From assembly GCA_019873685.1 (NCBI GenBank), contig JAIOAT010000039.1:1-36083 (forward strand): a stretch of 36,083 bases of DNA. The letters run 5' to 3'. Below the pieces are notes generated by a model. That model did not search any database and was not told where the DNA came from. It worked only from the letters and a program-made list of their open reading frames with translations. Shown one piece after another: positions 7,628 to 15,289 of the stretch (positions are counted from its first letter, which is position 1; each line of letters opens with the position of its first letter). The DNA is from Chloroflexota bacterium (GTDB taxonomy: Bacteria > Chloroflexota > Anaerolineae > Aggregatilineales > Ch27). A program made the position numbers and the translations under genes.

Positions 7628-8125
7628 GTGGGTAAGTTGCTTCAGGTTGCGCCTTGCCCGGTGTGCAACTATTACATCGAAGGCGAACTCCATTACGGTG
7701 GCAGCAACCGCAGCCGCCTGTTCATCTACTTTCGCTACGTGCTGGCGATCTGCCACAGCTGCCGCCAGGTCGTCTCTGTGCTGATCGAAACGCCCGCCTA
7801 CGATCTGCCGCAGGTGCTGGAAGCTGCGCAGCGCGACATCACGGTGCTGGAAGGGCGGGTGGAGCAGGGCGATCCGGTGGCGCGACGGCTGCTCTGGCTG
7901 CATCGCCAGGCGCTGGAAGAGGATGCCGGAGCGCTGGACGGTGTGGAAACCGCCGTCTGTACCGTTTGCGGCAGCCGCGACTTGGCGATCTACGACCATC
8001 TCGGCGGCGACGCTGGCGAGCACTTCGAGGATGGCTCTGCCTGGATCGACTGCCCGCGCTGCGACGAGGGGCGGCTGTGGATCTATGCGATGGGCAGCTG
8101 GGATGAAATCGACAACGGGCTATAG
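7628..8125 (+). CDS. Protein of unknown function with four CxxC knuckles (165 aa)
   Basis: A GTG-started 165-residue protein; an in-frame stop just upstream (7622-7624) excludes a longer form, and AGGAT lies 6 bases before the start. Two zinc-binding modules can be drawn. The N-terminal one uses CPVC (~10-13) and CHSC (~43-46), the C-terminal one CTVC (~112-115) and CPRC (~140-143), separated by a helical stretch (LPQVLEAAQRDITVLEGRV, LWLHRQALEED). The paired-ribbon layout suggests a structural or nucleic-acid-binding role, but no family was recognised and no function is claimed. It ends 9 bases from the convergent dprA with no terminator between them. Confidence 0.83.
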   Translation: MGKLLQVAPCPVCNYYIEGELHYGGSNRSRLFIYFRYVLAICHSCRQVVSVLIETPAYDLPQVLEAAQRDITVLEGRVEQGDPVARRLLWLHRQALEEDAGALDGVETAVCTVCGSRDLAIYDHLGGDAGEHFEDGSAWIDCPRCDEGRLWIYAMGSWDEIDNGL

Positions 8126-8134
8126 CGGGGACAA

Positions 8135-9004
8135 TCAGCGGGGCAAAGCCCGCAGCCGCCGGTCAAGCGCATCCCAATCAACGTCATCTGGCGCCAGCAC
8201 AGCCGCGCCATTCGCCAGCAGCGCCGTGTTGCCAGCGCTTCCGTTGTCTACCGCCAGGATAGGACGCCCCTGCTTGTAAGCGAAGCGGGCAGTATACAGA
8301 CTGCCGCTCTGCTCCCCCGCTTCCACCACAATCACGGCCCGGCTCATCCCGGAAATGATACGATTGCGGGCGACCAGCGCTGGCGGGCTGGCTGGTGTAT
8401 CTGGATGCCATTCACTGAGCAGGGCGCCGCTGGCGGCGATGCGGGCTGCCAGTGTGTGCTTGGCTGGCGGAATCTGGTTCAGGCCAGAGCCGAGAACGGC
8501 GATCGTGCGCCCGCCCCCCTGCAACGCCCCTGTGTGCGCCGCCAGATCGATCCCCCAGGCCAGGCCGCTGACGATCGTCCAGCCACGGGCAGCCAGCCCT
8601 TCAGCCAGGACTGTCGCATAGGCGCGCGCTGCGGGCGAGGGTTGGCGGGTGCCCACGATACCGACCGCCAGATCGTCGGATGGCTGTAAAGCGCCCCGGC
8701 AGAATAACAGCGGCGGCGCGTCGCGCAGGTTACGCAGGAGCGCCGGATAGCAATGGTGCGAAGCGGTCAACAGGGTGAAGCCAGCCTGCTCCCAGGCTGT
8801 GATCGCCGCAGCGACCTGTTGTACATCCACAGCTTTGATCGCCGCGGCCAGACGCGGCCCAATGCCCGGCACGCTCCGCAGGGCTGCCGGGCTGGCCGCA
8901 TAGACGGCCTCGACATCGCCAAAGCGATCGAGCAGGTTGCGCAGGGTGACACCGCCAATGCCGGGGATCAGGCAAAGACCAACGAGAAAAGCCAGCTGAC
9001 TCAC
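8135..9004 (-). CDS. dprA: DNA-processing protein DprA/Smf, short form
   Basis: A 289-residue DprA homologue. DprA binds incoming single-stranded DNA during natural transformation, protects it and loads RecA. The N-terminal helix-hairpin-helix region (LCLIPGIGG, SVPGIGPRLAAAI) is followed by the Rossmann-like core with GIVGTRQPSPAA, IVSGLAWGIDLAAH, TIAVLGSGL, RNRIISGMS and EAGEQSGSLYTA. Many DprA proteins are 350-380 residues with a C-terminal winged-helix domain; this one ends soon after the core (NGAAVLAPDDVDWDALDRR), so that domain is absent. The GTG start overlaps the pfkA stop by three bases (GTGA), so translation is coupled to pfkA. No other competence gene lies in the window. Confidence 0.93.
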   Translation of the reverse strand: MSQLAFLVGLCLIPGIGGVTLRNLLDRFGDVEAVYAASPAALRSVPGIGPRLAAAIKAVDVQQVAAAITAWEQAGFTLLTASHHCYPALLRNLRDAPPLLFCRGALQPSDDLAVGIVGTRQPSPAARAYATVLAEGLAARGWTIVSGLAWGIDLAAHTGALQGGGRTIAVLGSGLNQIPPAKHTLAARIAASGALLSEWHPDTPASPPALVARNRIISGMSRAVIVVEAGEQSGSLYTARFAYKQGRPILAVDNGSAGNTALLANGAAVLAPDDVDWDALDRRLRALPR

Positions 9005-9984
9005 CTGGTCTGCGGATCCTCCAGGGTGCGGGCCAGATCATGCAGGGAAAGGTCAAGCTCCTGGCGACGGCTGATCACTTCTGCCAGCGGGGTGGTGATG
9101 ACCTGGTGCCCGGAAACGCCAACCATCACGCCGTGCGTGCCGCTGGCCAGGCAGTCTACCGCGGCGGCGCCCAGGCGTGTGGCCAGGATGCGCTCGTAGG
9201 CGGTGGGCTTGCCGCCGCGCTGAATGTAGCCCAGGATGGAGGAGCGCACGTCAAAACCCAGTTCCTGCTGGCGTTCCTGCAGGTACTTCTCGATGGTTTG
9301 CACGTTATATTGCGCCCCTTCCGCCACCACCACGATGCAGTGCGCCTTGCCGCGGATATAGGCGTGATCGAGGACGGCAGCGACATCCTCCAGTTCGAAG
9401 GGCTTTTCCGGGATGCAGATCATCTCCGCGCCGGCGGCGATGCCGGCCATCAGCGCCAGATAGCCGCAGTGATGGCCCATCACTTCGATCAGGAAGGCCC
9501 GCCGGTGCGAGGAGGCGGTGGCGCGGATCATGTCGATGCAGTCGATCACGGTATTGAGGGCTGTGTCCACGCCGATCGTGATCTCCGTGCCGTACAGGTC
9601 ATTGTCGATGGTGCCGGGCGCGCCGACTACCCTGATACCGGACTCGTGAAGGGCCATGGCTCCGCGCATGGAACCGTCACCGCCGAGCACGACCAGCCCT
9701 TCGATCCCCTGTTCGTTAAGCGTGCGCAGCGCTTTGCGGTGGCCTTCCCGGGTCATGAATTCATCGCTGCGGGCGGTTTCCAGAATCGTCCCGGCGCGGT
9801 CCAGGATGCCACCGACCGAGCGGAGGGTCATCTCCCGCACATTGCTATCGCACAGACCCTGATACCCGGCGATGATGCCCACGACTTCCATGCCATAGCC
9901 CAGCCCGCGGCGCACTGCGGCCCGGATGAAGGGGTTCATACCGGGGGAATCGCCGCCGCTGGTGAGGATGCCAATCCGCTTCAC
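9001..9984 (-). CDS. pfkA: 6-phosphofructokinase, ATP-type
   Basis: A 327-residue group A phosphofructokinase that phosphorylates fructose 6-phosphate in glycolysis. The start is placed at the GTG of VKRIGILTSGGDSPGMN because GGAGG lies 6 bases upstream; a longer reading frame back to 10038 has no such site. Motifs: ILTSGGDSPGMN (nucleotide site), VLGGDGSMRGA, APGTIDND with the catalytic Asp, and IEVMGHHCGYLALMAGIA. The residues that separate ATP- from PPi-dependent enzymes are Gly in GGDGS and Gly in PGTIDND, where PPi enzymes have Asp and Lys, so ATP use is expected. It is followed immediately by dprA. Cytoplasmic. Confidence 0.96.
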   Translation of the reverse strand: MKRIGILTSGGDSPGMNPFIRAAVRRGLGYGMEVVGIIAGYQGLCDSNVREMTLRSVGGILDRAGTILETARSDEFMTREGHRKALRTLNEQGIEGLVVLGGDGSMRGAMALHESGIRVVGAPGTIDNDLYGTEITIGVDTALNTVIDCIDMIRATASSHRRAFLIEVMGHHCGYLALMAGIAAGAEMICIPEKPFELEDVAAVLDHAYIRGKAHCIVVVAEGAQYNVQTIEKYLQERQQELGFDVRSSILGYIQRGGKPTAYERILATRLGAAAVDCLASGTHGVMVGVSGHQVITTPLAEVISRRQELDLSLHDLARTLEDPQTR

Positions 9985-10028
9985 GGGTGTCCTCCATAAG
10001 GGGCCAGAACCAGAGCGTGTCCGGGACA

Positions 10029-10037
10029 ATGATAACA
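10029..10037 (-). promoter_or_regulatory. Candidate extended -10 promoter for pfkA-dprA
   Basis: On the minus strand TG, one base, then TATCAT lies ~45 bases upstream of the pfkA start, in the gap after yqeK. No clear -35 is present. Confidence 0.35.
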
Positions 10038-10068
10038 CAGCGCCGGGAACGGGGCATGGGCGCGGCGG

Positions 10069-10710
10069 CTATTCCTCCGCCTGGAGCGGCGGCGGCACGC
10101 CAGCCGCCAGCAGGCGGTTGTACAGCGCCACCGCGCGTGGATCGATCGCCTCTCCCTTCCGGAGCAATCGGCGGAGCTGGTGCACCAGGGCAAAAAGCAG
10201 CGCCTCATCCAGATCACGTTCGACCAGCGGACGCAACCGGACGATCCACTCGGCAGTCCGCGATGGCTCAACCAGATCGGCCAGGTAGAACAATTTGTCG
10301 GCGCGGGTCATTGCCGGGTGGCCGGTGGTGTGATAAAGCACGGCGCTGGCCGTCACCGGGTCGTGAAAACCCAGTGCTATCTCGGCCTGGCGGAGGGCTA
10401 TCGCCCCGTGGAGCAGCCCCGGGTTCTGCCGTTCAACAGGTCGGACCCGGCAGCCCAGCCGCTGCGCTTCAGCCAGCAGGTCATGGCCATCGTTCTCTTT
10501 AGCCGCGTCATGAATCCAGCCGGCCAGCCGCAGCGCGGGTAACTGCTCCGTCAGGCCGTGCAGGGGGGCCAGGCGGGTGACACATGCGACCACGCCGGTG
10601 GTATGGGCGAATCGCTCGTCTGAGAGTCGTTCCCGCGCCCAGGCGCACGCCCGCTGCTCCAGCGCAGTGGTGATCTCAGAATTAGATGGCAACAGGGAAT
10701 GGGCAGTCAT
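10069..10710 (-). CDS. yqeK: HD-domain phosphohydrolase, YqeK-like (Ap4A hydrolase)
   Basis: A 213-residue HD-superfamily protein of the YqeK type, which hydrolyses diadenosine tetraphosphate symmetrically to ADP. Metal-site residues are visible in order: RFAHTTGVV, LAGWIHDAAKE (the HD pair), LLHGAIA, VLYHTTGHPAMT and FYLADLVEPSR. The start is set at ATG 10710 (MTAHSLLPSN), preceded by GGAAAG; the frame is open to 10770 but that part lacks a Shine-Dalgarno and would reach the divergent promoter. In many Firmicutes yqeK follows nadD and precedes rsfS; neither is next to it here, where it leads toward pfkA-dprA. Cytoplasmic. Confidence 0.88.
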   Translation of the reverse strand: MTAHSLLPSNSEITTALEQRACAWARERLSDERFAHTTGVVACVTRLAPLHGLTEQLPALRLAGWIHDAAKENDGHDLLAEAQRLGCRVRPVERQNPGLLHGAIALRQAEIALGFHDPVTASAVLYHTTGHPAMTRADKLFYLADLVEPSRTAEWIVRLRPLVERDLDEALLFALVHQLRRLLRKGEAIDPRAVALYNRLLAAGVPPPLQAEE

Positions 10711-10777
10711 CAGCTTTCCGTCAGTAATATGTTGCCCGGTGGGTGGATGGCGGTCAGCTATCCATATCACCGGGCTG

Positions 10778-10786
10778 TGTTACAAT
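10778..10786 (+). promoter_or_regulatory. Candidate extended -10 promoter for the solute-binding-protein gene
   Basis: TG (10778-10779), one base, TACAAT (10781-10786) gives an extended -10 element with a start near 10793 and a leader of ~60 bases. The -35 region is poor. The intergenic stretch is shared with the divergent yqeK, for which no convincing promoter was found. Confidence 0.5.
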
Positions 10787-10851
10787 GATATAAGTATACC
10801 ATCAAACCTCTCTGTGGTATGGGACTGGTTCAGGGTCGGGAGGAGCGTGGC

Positions 10852-13023
10852 ATGATGCGGTCGATGATGGTGCGCCTGGTGGTGGTCATGGTAGCGATGC
10901 TGGCGCTGAGCATGCTGGCGGCGGCTCAGGGGCCGACGATTCTGCGGCTGGGCCTGCTCGGTTCGGCGGATAGCCCGGCAGGGCGGGGGGCGCAGATGGC
11001 TATCGCCGAGATCAACGGGGCAGGGGGGCTGCTTGGCCCGGATGGCCGGGTTTACGCTTTCGAGTTGCTCTCGGTGCCGGTGACTACCGCAGACGAGGTG
11101 CGCTCCGGCCTGCAGGCGCTGGCCGAACGCGACGTGCTGGCCATCCTGGGGCCGGATGATACCGCGGTGACGCTGGCTGTGTTCAACGACCTGCGGGCGC
11201 TGGCCCGGCCTGTGCTGACGGCGGCAACGGGCGATTCGATCACCATCGCCGATACCGCCGATTTCATCTTCCGCTCCCGTGCGCCGGAGCAGGTTTACGC
11301 CCAGGCAGCGGCGACCTTTCTGCTGGAACGGCTGCGCGCCCAGAATGTGGTGATCATCCAGGCCGGGGAAGGCACCGCTGAGAGCGTCGCCACGTTCACG
11401 GCGGCGCTGGGCAGCCGCAACATCGTGCCGCGCTCAACGCTGCAATGGAATGACCCGGAGGCGCTGGATAGCCTGCTGGCCAACCTGCGCAGTTTGAATC
11501 CGGAGGTGGTGGCGGTGTGGGGCGGAGTGGAAGCGGCAGCCGATCTGCTTGTTGCCCTGCGCGGCGCAGGCTGGGAAGGGACATACTTCTACCGTGACGC
11601 TGATCAGTTACCCTTTCAGGAAGCGATCCGCAGCGCGCTTGGGCCGCGGCTGGGTTCAGTGGTTGGCGTGACCAACTGGACGCCGGGTGTGCGTTCCGCG
11701 CCCAGCGACCGCTTTCTGCGTCGCTATGTGACTACCTTCGGTGCAGTACCGGATGGCCTGAGCGCAGCTTTCTATGACGCTGTTTACCTGCTGGCGGCAG
11801 GTATTGAGGCGGCTGGCCCGGCGCCTGAACAGGTGCGCCAGGGGTTGCAGGGTCTGGAGAGCCGGGTGGGGGTGCAGGGTACGTTCACTCCGGGGCGCTT
11901 CGTCATCGGCGAGACGATCAACGCCGCCGCGGTGTTCGAGCTGAATGCCTACGCTATACCACAGGTGCTCAGCCTGGTGGTCAATAACCAGCTGGTTCCC
12001 AACCCTGGCGAGGATACGGTATCGCTGCAGACGCCTGTCGCTGCCACGCCGACTGTCTCGCCGACGCCATCGCCTACGGCCACGCCGGAAGGGGTGTACG
12101 GGATCGTGCAGAGCCAACGCCTCAACGTGCGGACTGGCCCCGGTCTGAATTATGAGGTTATCGGCCAGCTTCAGGGCGGGGAGACCATCTTCCCGGTTGG
12201 GGCTAACGCCGATTTCACGTGGCTGGTGGTGCCGTTCCGGGGGGCAACGGGCTGGGTGGCGGCCTACCTGGTAGACCTGCGCGGCGACCGTAACCTGCTA
12301 CCGATCATTGTGCCGCCGCCGTCGCCTACGCCGGTCATCACGCCCACGCCATCGCCTGCTCCGCTGGCTGATCTGATCGTGATCTCGGCCAGCATCGAGC
12401 CGGTGCGTCCTATCTCCGGGCAGCAGTTCCTGGTCAGGGCCGTCGTCCGCAACCAGGGGGTCGTGAATTCGGTCGAAACGGCGCTGGCGGCGTCTTTCCA
12501 GCCCGGTGAGGTGTATACCTCGGCGCCGATCCTGCCCCTGGCTCCCGGCCAATCGATCGAAGTATTCCTGACGCCGACGGTCAATGGCTCCGGGACGTAT
12601 ACCGTGCAACTGGTCACTGACCTCAACAACCTGGTTAACGAGGGGCCGGTGGGCGAAGCCAACAACCTTTACCCGGTGACCTACACGCTGGATCGCGCTG
12701 TACTGCGGGCGGGCACAGCGGTGCTCGCGCCGGGGCAGGAACATGACATGATGGGCAGCGGGACGAGCATCCTGCGCTGGGACGGCGCGGCGCTCAGCGC
12801 CCTGAACGGCGCGCAGGTGACACTGCTGCCGGGCATGACCTGGGGCGGGCTGTATTACGACCTCTTGCTGGGTGTAGCCGGGGGGAGTGTGCCACGCGTC
12901 AACCTGCCGGCCGGAACAGTGGTCGGGCTGATCACCGCGCCGGAAGGATACCGCGGCGCGCTGCGCATCGATGGCTACGATGGCGATACATTGCGCTACA
13001 CCTTCCGGGTATATGCGCCCTGA
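10852..13023 (+). CDS. Exported solute-binding-like protein with SH3b and CARDB modules
   Basis: A 723-residue exported protein. The start is ATG 10852, with GGGAGGAG 6 bases upstream; the upstream in-frame ATG at 10819 would spoil the signal peptide. Order: signal peptide (MVRLVVVMVAMLALSMLAA), a Leu/Ile/Val-type periplasmic-binding-protein domain (~28-385: LRLGLLGSADSPAGRGAQMA, EINGAGGLLGPDG), a Thr/Pro linker (~393-412), a bacterial SH3 domain (~413-475: SQRLNVRTGPGLNYEVIGQL), a second Pro/Thr linker, a CARDB adhesion-type domain (~504-613: ADLIVISASIEPVRP) and an unassigned C-terminal beta-rich region. No permease or ATPase gene is near, so it may be a surface sensor or binding protein rather than part of an importer. 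It is monocistronic, ending at a strong hairpin. Confidence 0.88.
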   Translation: MMRSMMVRLVVVMVAMLALSMLAAAQGPTILRLGLLGSADSPAGRGAQMAIAEINGAGGLLGPDGRVYAFELLSVPVTTADEVRSGLQALAERDVLAILGPDDTAVTLAVFNDLRALARPVLTAATGDSITIADTADFIFRSRAPEQVYAQAAATFLLERLRAQNVVIIQAGEGTAESVATFTAALGSRNIVPRSTLQWNDPEALDSLLANLRSLNPEVVAVWGGVEAAADLLVALRGAGWEGTYFYRDADQLPFQEAIRSALGPRLGSVVGVTNWTPGVRSAPSDRFLRRYVTTFGAVPDGLSAAFYDAVYLLAAGIEAAGPAPEQVRQGLQGLESRVGVQGTFTPGRFVIGETINAAAVFELNAYAIPQVLSLVVNNQLVPNPGEDTVSLQTPVAATPTVSPTPSPTATPEGVYGIVQSQRLNVRTGPGLNYEVIGQLQGGETIFPVGANADFTWLVVPFRGATGWVAAYLVDLRGDRNLLPIIVPPPSPTPVITPTPSPAPLADLIVISASIEPVRPISGQQFLVRAVVRNQGVVNSVETALAASFQPGEVYTSAPILPLAPGQSIEVFLTPTVNGSGTYTVQLVTDLNNLVNEGPVGEANNLYPVTYTLDRAVLRAGTAVLAPGQEHDMMGSGTSILRWDGAALSALNGAQVTLLPGMTWGGLYYDLLLGVAGGSVPRVNLPAGTVVGLITAPEGYRGALRIDGYDGDTLRYTFRVYAP

Positions 13024-13067
13024 TCCGGGTGGAAGTGCGGCGCGCTATTGAACCGGTACCAGATCAA

Positions 13068-13100
13068 ACAGGCCCGCATGACATGACCATGCGGGCCTGT
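13068..13100. terminator. Bidirectional terminator hairpin between the binding-protein gene and infA
   Basis: A perfect 13-pair stem (13068-13080 with 13088-13100) with a 7-base loop sits between two convergent genes. On the minus strand it is followed by TTTG; on the plus strand the T-run is poor, so it is better suited to end rpsU-infA. Confidence 0.8.
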
Positions 13101-13128
13101 GGACAGCAGTGAACGATGCCCGACCGGC

Positions 13129-13389
13129 TTAATCTTCGTCTTCTTCCAGCCGGGAGCCAGGACGCTGTTTCTTATAGCGGTAGACGATCCGTCCACGCGT
13201 GGGGTCGTAGGGGCTGAGTTCCAGGCGCACCCGGTCGCCGAGCAGGATGCGGATGTAGTACTTGCGCATCTTGCCGGAAAGATAGGCCAGCACCTGGTGC
13301 CCGTTGTCCAGTTCAACGGTGAACTGGGTGTTGGGCAGGGCTTCAACCACGCGGCCCTCGACCTCGATCTTCTCTTCGCTCTTAGGCAT
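13129..13389 (-). CDS. infA: Translation initiation factor IF-1
   Basis: An 86-residue IF-1, a single OB-fold protein that binds the 30S A site during initiation. The core reads [20 protein letters not shown], then [19 protein letters not shown] and [15 protein letters not shown], matching the family closely. It is longer than the usual ~72 residues because of a C-terminal extension, [12 protein letters not shown]. It lies 20 bases downstream of rpsU and is probably co-transcribed with it. In many bacteria infA sits in the large ribosomal-protein operon; this pairing with rpsU suggests either relocation or a second infA copy. The Shine-Dalgarno is weak. Confidence 0.97.
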   Translation of the reverse strand: MPKSEEKIEVEGRVVEALPNTQFTVELDNGHQVLAYLSGKMRKYYIRILLGDRVRLELSPYDPTRGRIVYRYKKQRPGSRLEEDED

Positions 13390-13409
13390 AGGTCACTATG
13401 GACGCCAGT

Positions 13410-13622
13410 CTACCCATGGCCCACTTTGCCCAGGGCCTTCCGTTGACGGCGGCGTGAGCGGCGGATCGCCTTCTTCTTCTGGATACGGCGCAGTTCACTC
13501 TTGGAGACGTGCCACCGCTTGCGGCGGACGGTGCTCAACACACCGCTCTTGGCGACGCTCTTGCGGAATCGCTTCAGCAGTTGTTCCTGTGATTCGTTAG
13601 GGCGCAGCGTTACTGAAGGCAA
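13410..13622 (-). CDS. rpsU: 30S ribosomal protein S21
   Basis: A 70-residue S21, which sits near the anti-Shine-Dalgarno end of 16S rRNA and promotes initiation. The sequence starts PSVTLRPNESQEQLLKRFRK, as in the family, and ends in a very basic RRIQKKKAIRRSRRRQRKAL tail. The start is a TTG at 13622. A longer frame begins at TTG 13631, but that codon directly abuts the GGGAGG Shine-Dalgarno (13632-13637), leaving no spacing, while TTG 13622 is 9 bases from it and gives the canonical M-P-x-V start. Co-transcribed with infA from a TATAAT promoter. Confidence 0.95.
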   Translation of the reverse strand: MPSVTLRPNESQEQLLKRFRKSVAKSGVLSTVRRKRWHVSKSELRRIQKKKAIRRSRRRQRKALGKVGHG

Positions 13623-13678
13623 ACCAACCAACCTCCCTTAGTCTTCGATCTGACGTAACCTGTGATGTGTTAGCATGG

Positions 13679-13708
13679 ATTATACCGTACAGGTAATTAC
13701 CATGCCAG
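13679..13708 (-). promoter_or_regulatory. Promoter of rpsU-infA with a palindrome in the spacer
   Basis: On the minus strand CTGGCA (13703-13708), an 18-base spacer and a perfect TATAAT (13679-13684). The spacer contains the perfect palindrome GGTAATTACC (13692-13701), a possible operator for a dimeric repressor. Confidence 0.6.
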
Positions 13709-13727
13709 AGTCAGTTTACAGACCGCT

Positions 13728-14951
13728 TTAGGCCTCGGCGGCTTCAGCTTCTTCAACAGCTTCGGTCGTCTTGTTGGCGGCGCTTTCAGCAACTTCGCCG
13801 TTGCTGCCCTGAGCTTCACGCCGGGCGCGCCATTCGGCCTTTTCTTCCTCGGTGACTTCCTTGAGGCTCAGGCCCAGGCGCTGGCGATGGCTTTCAATGC
13901 TGATGACGCGCATGAGCAGCTTGTCGCCTTCCCGCACCAGTTCAGTCGGGTCTGCCGGGGCAGGATCGGCCATCTGGCTGGTGTGCAGCAGGGCCTCGAT
14001 GCCCGGTTCCAGGCTGACAAACGCGCCGAACTGGGTAACCCGGGAGACCTCGCCCTCGACCAGCTGACCGACATGGTACATCTCATCGACCAGCGCCCAG
14101 GGGTTGGGCTGCAGGCGCTTGAGGCTCAGGCCAATCCGCTTGCCTTCGGCGTCCAGACGGAGCACATACACCTCGACCTCATCGCCGACGTTGAGCAGTT
14201 CGCGCGGATGACGCACGCGGTGCCAGGCCAGTTCGGAGATGTGGATCAGACCGTCAGCCCCGCCGAGATCGACGAACGCGCCGAAGTCGCGCAGGCCGCT
14301 GACGATACCCTTACGCACTTCGCCTTCCTTGAGTTCTTCCAGGAGGGCTTCCTTGCGCTGGGCGCGGCGGCCGCTCTGCGCTTCGCGCTGGCTCAGGACC
14401 AGGCGGCGGCGCTTGCGGTTGACCTCAATCACTTTGACGGAAATCTTGCGACCGATCAGGTCGGCCATGTGATTCTTGCGCTCGTTCTCGTCCAGACCGC
14501 GCGGCAGGTCCATGACATGGCTGGCGGGCACAAAACCGCGCAGATTGCCGAACGGCACGATCAGACCGCCACGATTGGCTTCGGTGATAATGCCTTCGAA
14601 GATCGTCTCGTTGGCCAGGGCTTCTTCCGCCTTGGTCCAGTCTTCGATCTGGCGGGCCTGAGCAACGGAAACGACCAGGTTGCCTTCGCTGTCTTCCGGG
14701 CGGATGACCATGACCGGGATTTCGTCGCCCACGGCGCAATGGAAGTCGTCGCCCAGCCGCTCCAGATCGCTGCGGGGCACGACGGCGTCGCGCTTTAGCC
14801 CGACATCGACAATCAGGCCCTGGTTATCCATGGCCAGCACGGTGCCGGTCAGGATATCCCCCCGTTCCGGCTGTTCGAGGTCGAACGAGGCTTCCAGCAG
14901 TGTAGCGAAGTCGACGCTGTCCTGAGCGTCCCAGGTTGTTACATCATTCAT
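13728..14951 (-). CDS. rpsA: Ribosomal protein S1-like RNA-binding protein (first copy)
   Basis: A 407-residue protein with four S1 (OB-fold) domains at about 33-103, 113-190, 207-280 and 292-365. Each ends in the usual strand (for example KRIGLSLKRL, RQRLGLSLKEV). The third is the most canonical (GLRDFGAFVDLGGADGLIH). A short N-terminal helix (VDFATLLEASFD) and an Ala/Glu-rich tail flank the domains. Four-domain S1 proteins occur in several phyla in place of the six-domain E. coli form, where S1 delivers mRNA to the 30S subunit. The Shine-Dalgarno (GGGGG, 14966-14970) is 14 bases from the ATG and partly inside a small CCC/GGG hairpin. A second, clearly related gene lies upstream. Promoter and attenuator-like hairpin precede this one. 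Confidence 0.93.
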   Translation of the reverse strand: MNDVTTWDAQDSVDFATLLEASFDLEQPERGDILTGTVLAMDNQGLIVDVGLKRDAVVPRSDLERLGDDFHCAVGDEIPVMVIRPEDSEGNLVVSVAQARQIEDWTKAEEALANETIFEGIITEANRGGLIVPFGNLRGFVPASHVMDLPRGLDENERKNHMADLIGRKISVKVIEVNRKRRRLVLSQREAQSGRRAQRKEALLEELKEGEVRKGIVSGLRDFGAFVDLGGADGLIHISELAWHRVRHPRELLNVGDEVEVYVLRLDAEGKRIGLSLKRLQPNPWALVDEMYHVGQLVEGEVSRVTQFGAFVSLEPGIEALLHTSQMADPAPADPTELVREGDKLLMRVISIESHRQRLGLSLKEVTEEEKAEWRARREAQGSNGEVAESAANKTTEAVEEAEAAEA

Positions 14952-15000
14952 AGCTGTTTGTTATTCCCCCGAGGGTAGATTTTTGTTGATCCTCAGGCGA

Positions 15001-15037
15001 GACAAAACAAATACCCGGCGTTGAAGCGAACGCCGAG
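15001..15037 (-). promoter_or_regulatory. Terminator-like hairpin in the leader of the first S1 gene (possible attenuator)
   Basis: On the minus strand a 9-pair stem with one G-U pair (15029-15037 with 15014-15022, loop 15023-15028) is followed at once by a T-rich tract (15001-15013, TATTTGTTTTGTC). It sits ~110 bases into the transcript and ~50 bases before the start codon, where premature termination could set S1 levels. Confidence 0.6.
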
Positions 15038-15149
15038 TGCGGAGAGGCAGCGCGCCAGTCGGTTATGCAGGGCTGGAAAACCAGGTAGGATGTCCGGCCA
15101 GGCCAAACTGCATCTGGGTTGCGTTCCGTCCCGCGCTCAGATCGTCCAG

Positions 15150-15179
15150 AGTATAACCGTTTGGATTTCAGTTTGTCAA
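15150..15179 (-). promoter_or_regulatory. Strong promoter of the first S1 gene
   Basis: On the minus strand a perfect TTGACA (15174-15179), an 18-base spacer and TATACT (15150-15155). The start would be near 15143, giving a ~190-base leader. The 338-base gap 14952-15289 thus holds a terminator-like repeat, this promoter and the leader, and no gene. Confidence 0.82.
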
Positions 15180-15213
15180 CCTTGAATAAGGTGTTTTCAG
15201 CAAGGAGTCCAGC

Positions 15214-15263
15214 CGGGGCGCCAGCCAGTCAGGCAGACGCCCCGACCCAGGGGCCGGGGCGCC
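15214..15263 (-). terminator. GC-rich hairpins after the second S1 gene
   Basis: CGCCCCG (15238-15244) pairs with CGGGGCG (15255-15261); a third GC block, GGGGCG (15214-15219), can pair with CGCCCC instead. This lies ~30 bases beyond the stop of the second S1 gene and probably ends it, though no T-run follows. Confidence 0.5.
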
Positions 15264-15289
15264 TGTCAGCGTTGAGCAGTCTGTTGTGA

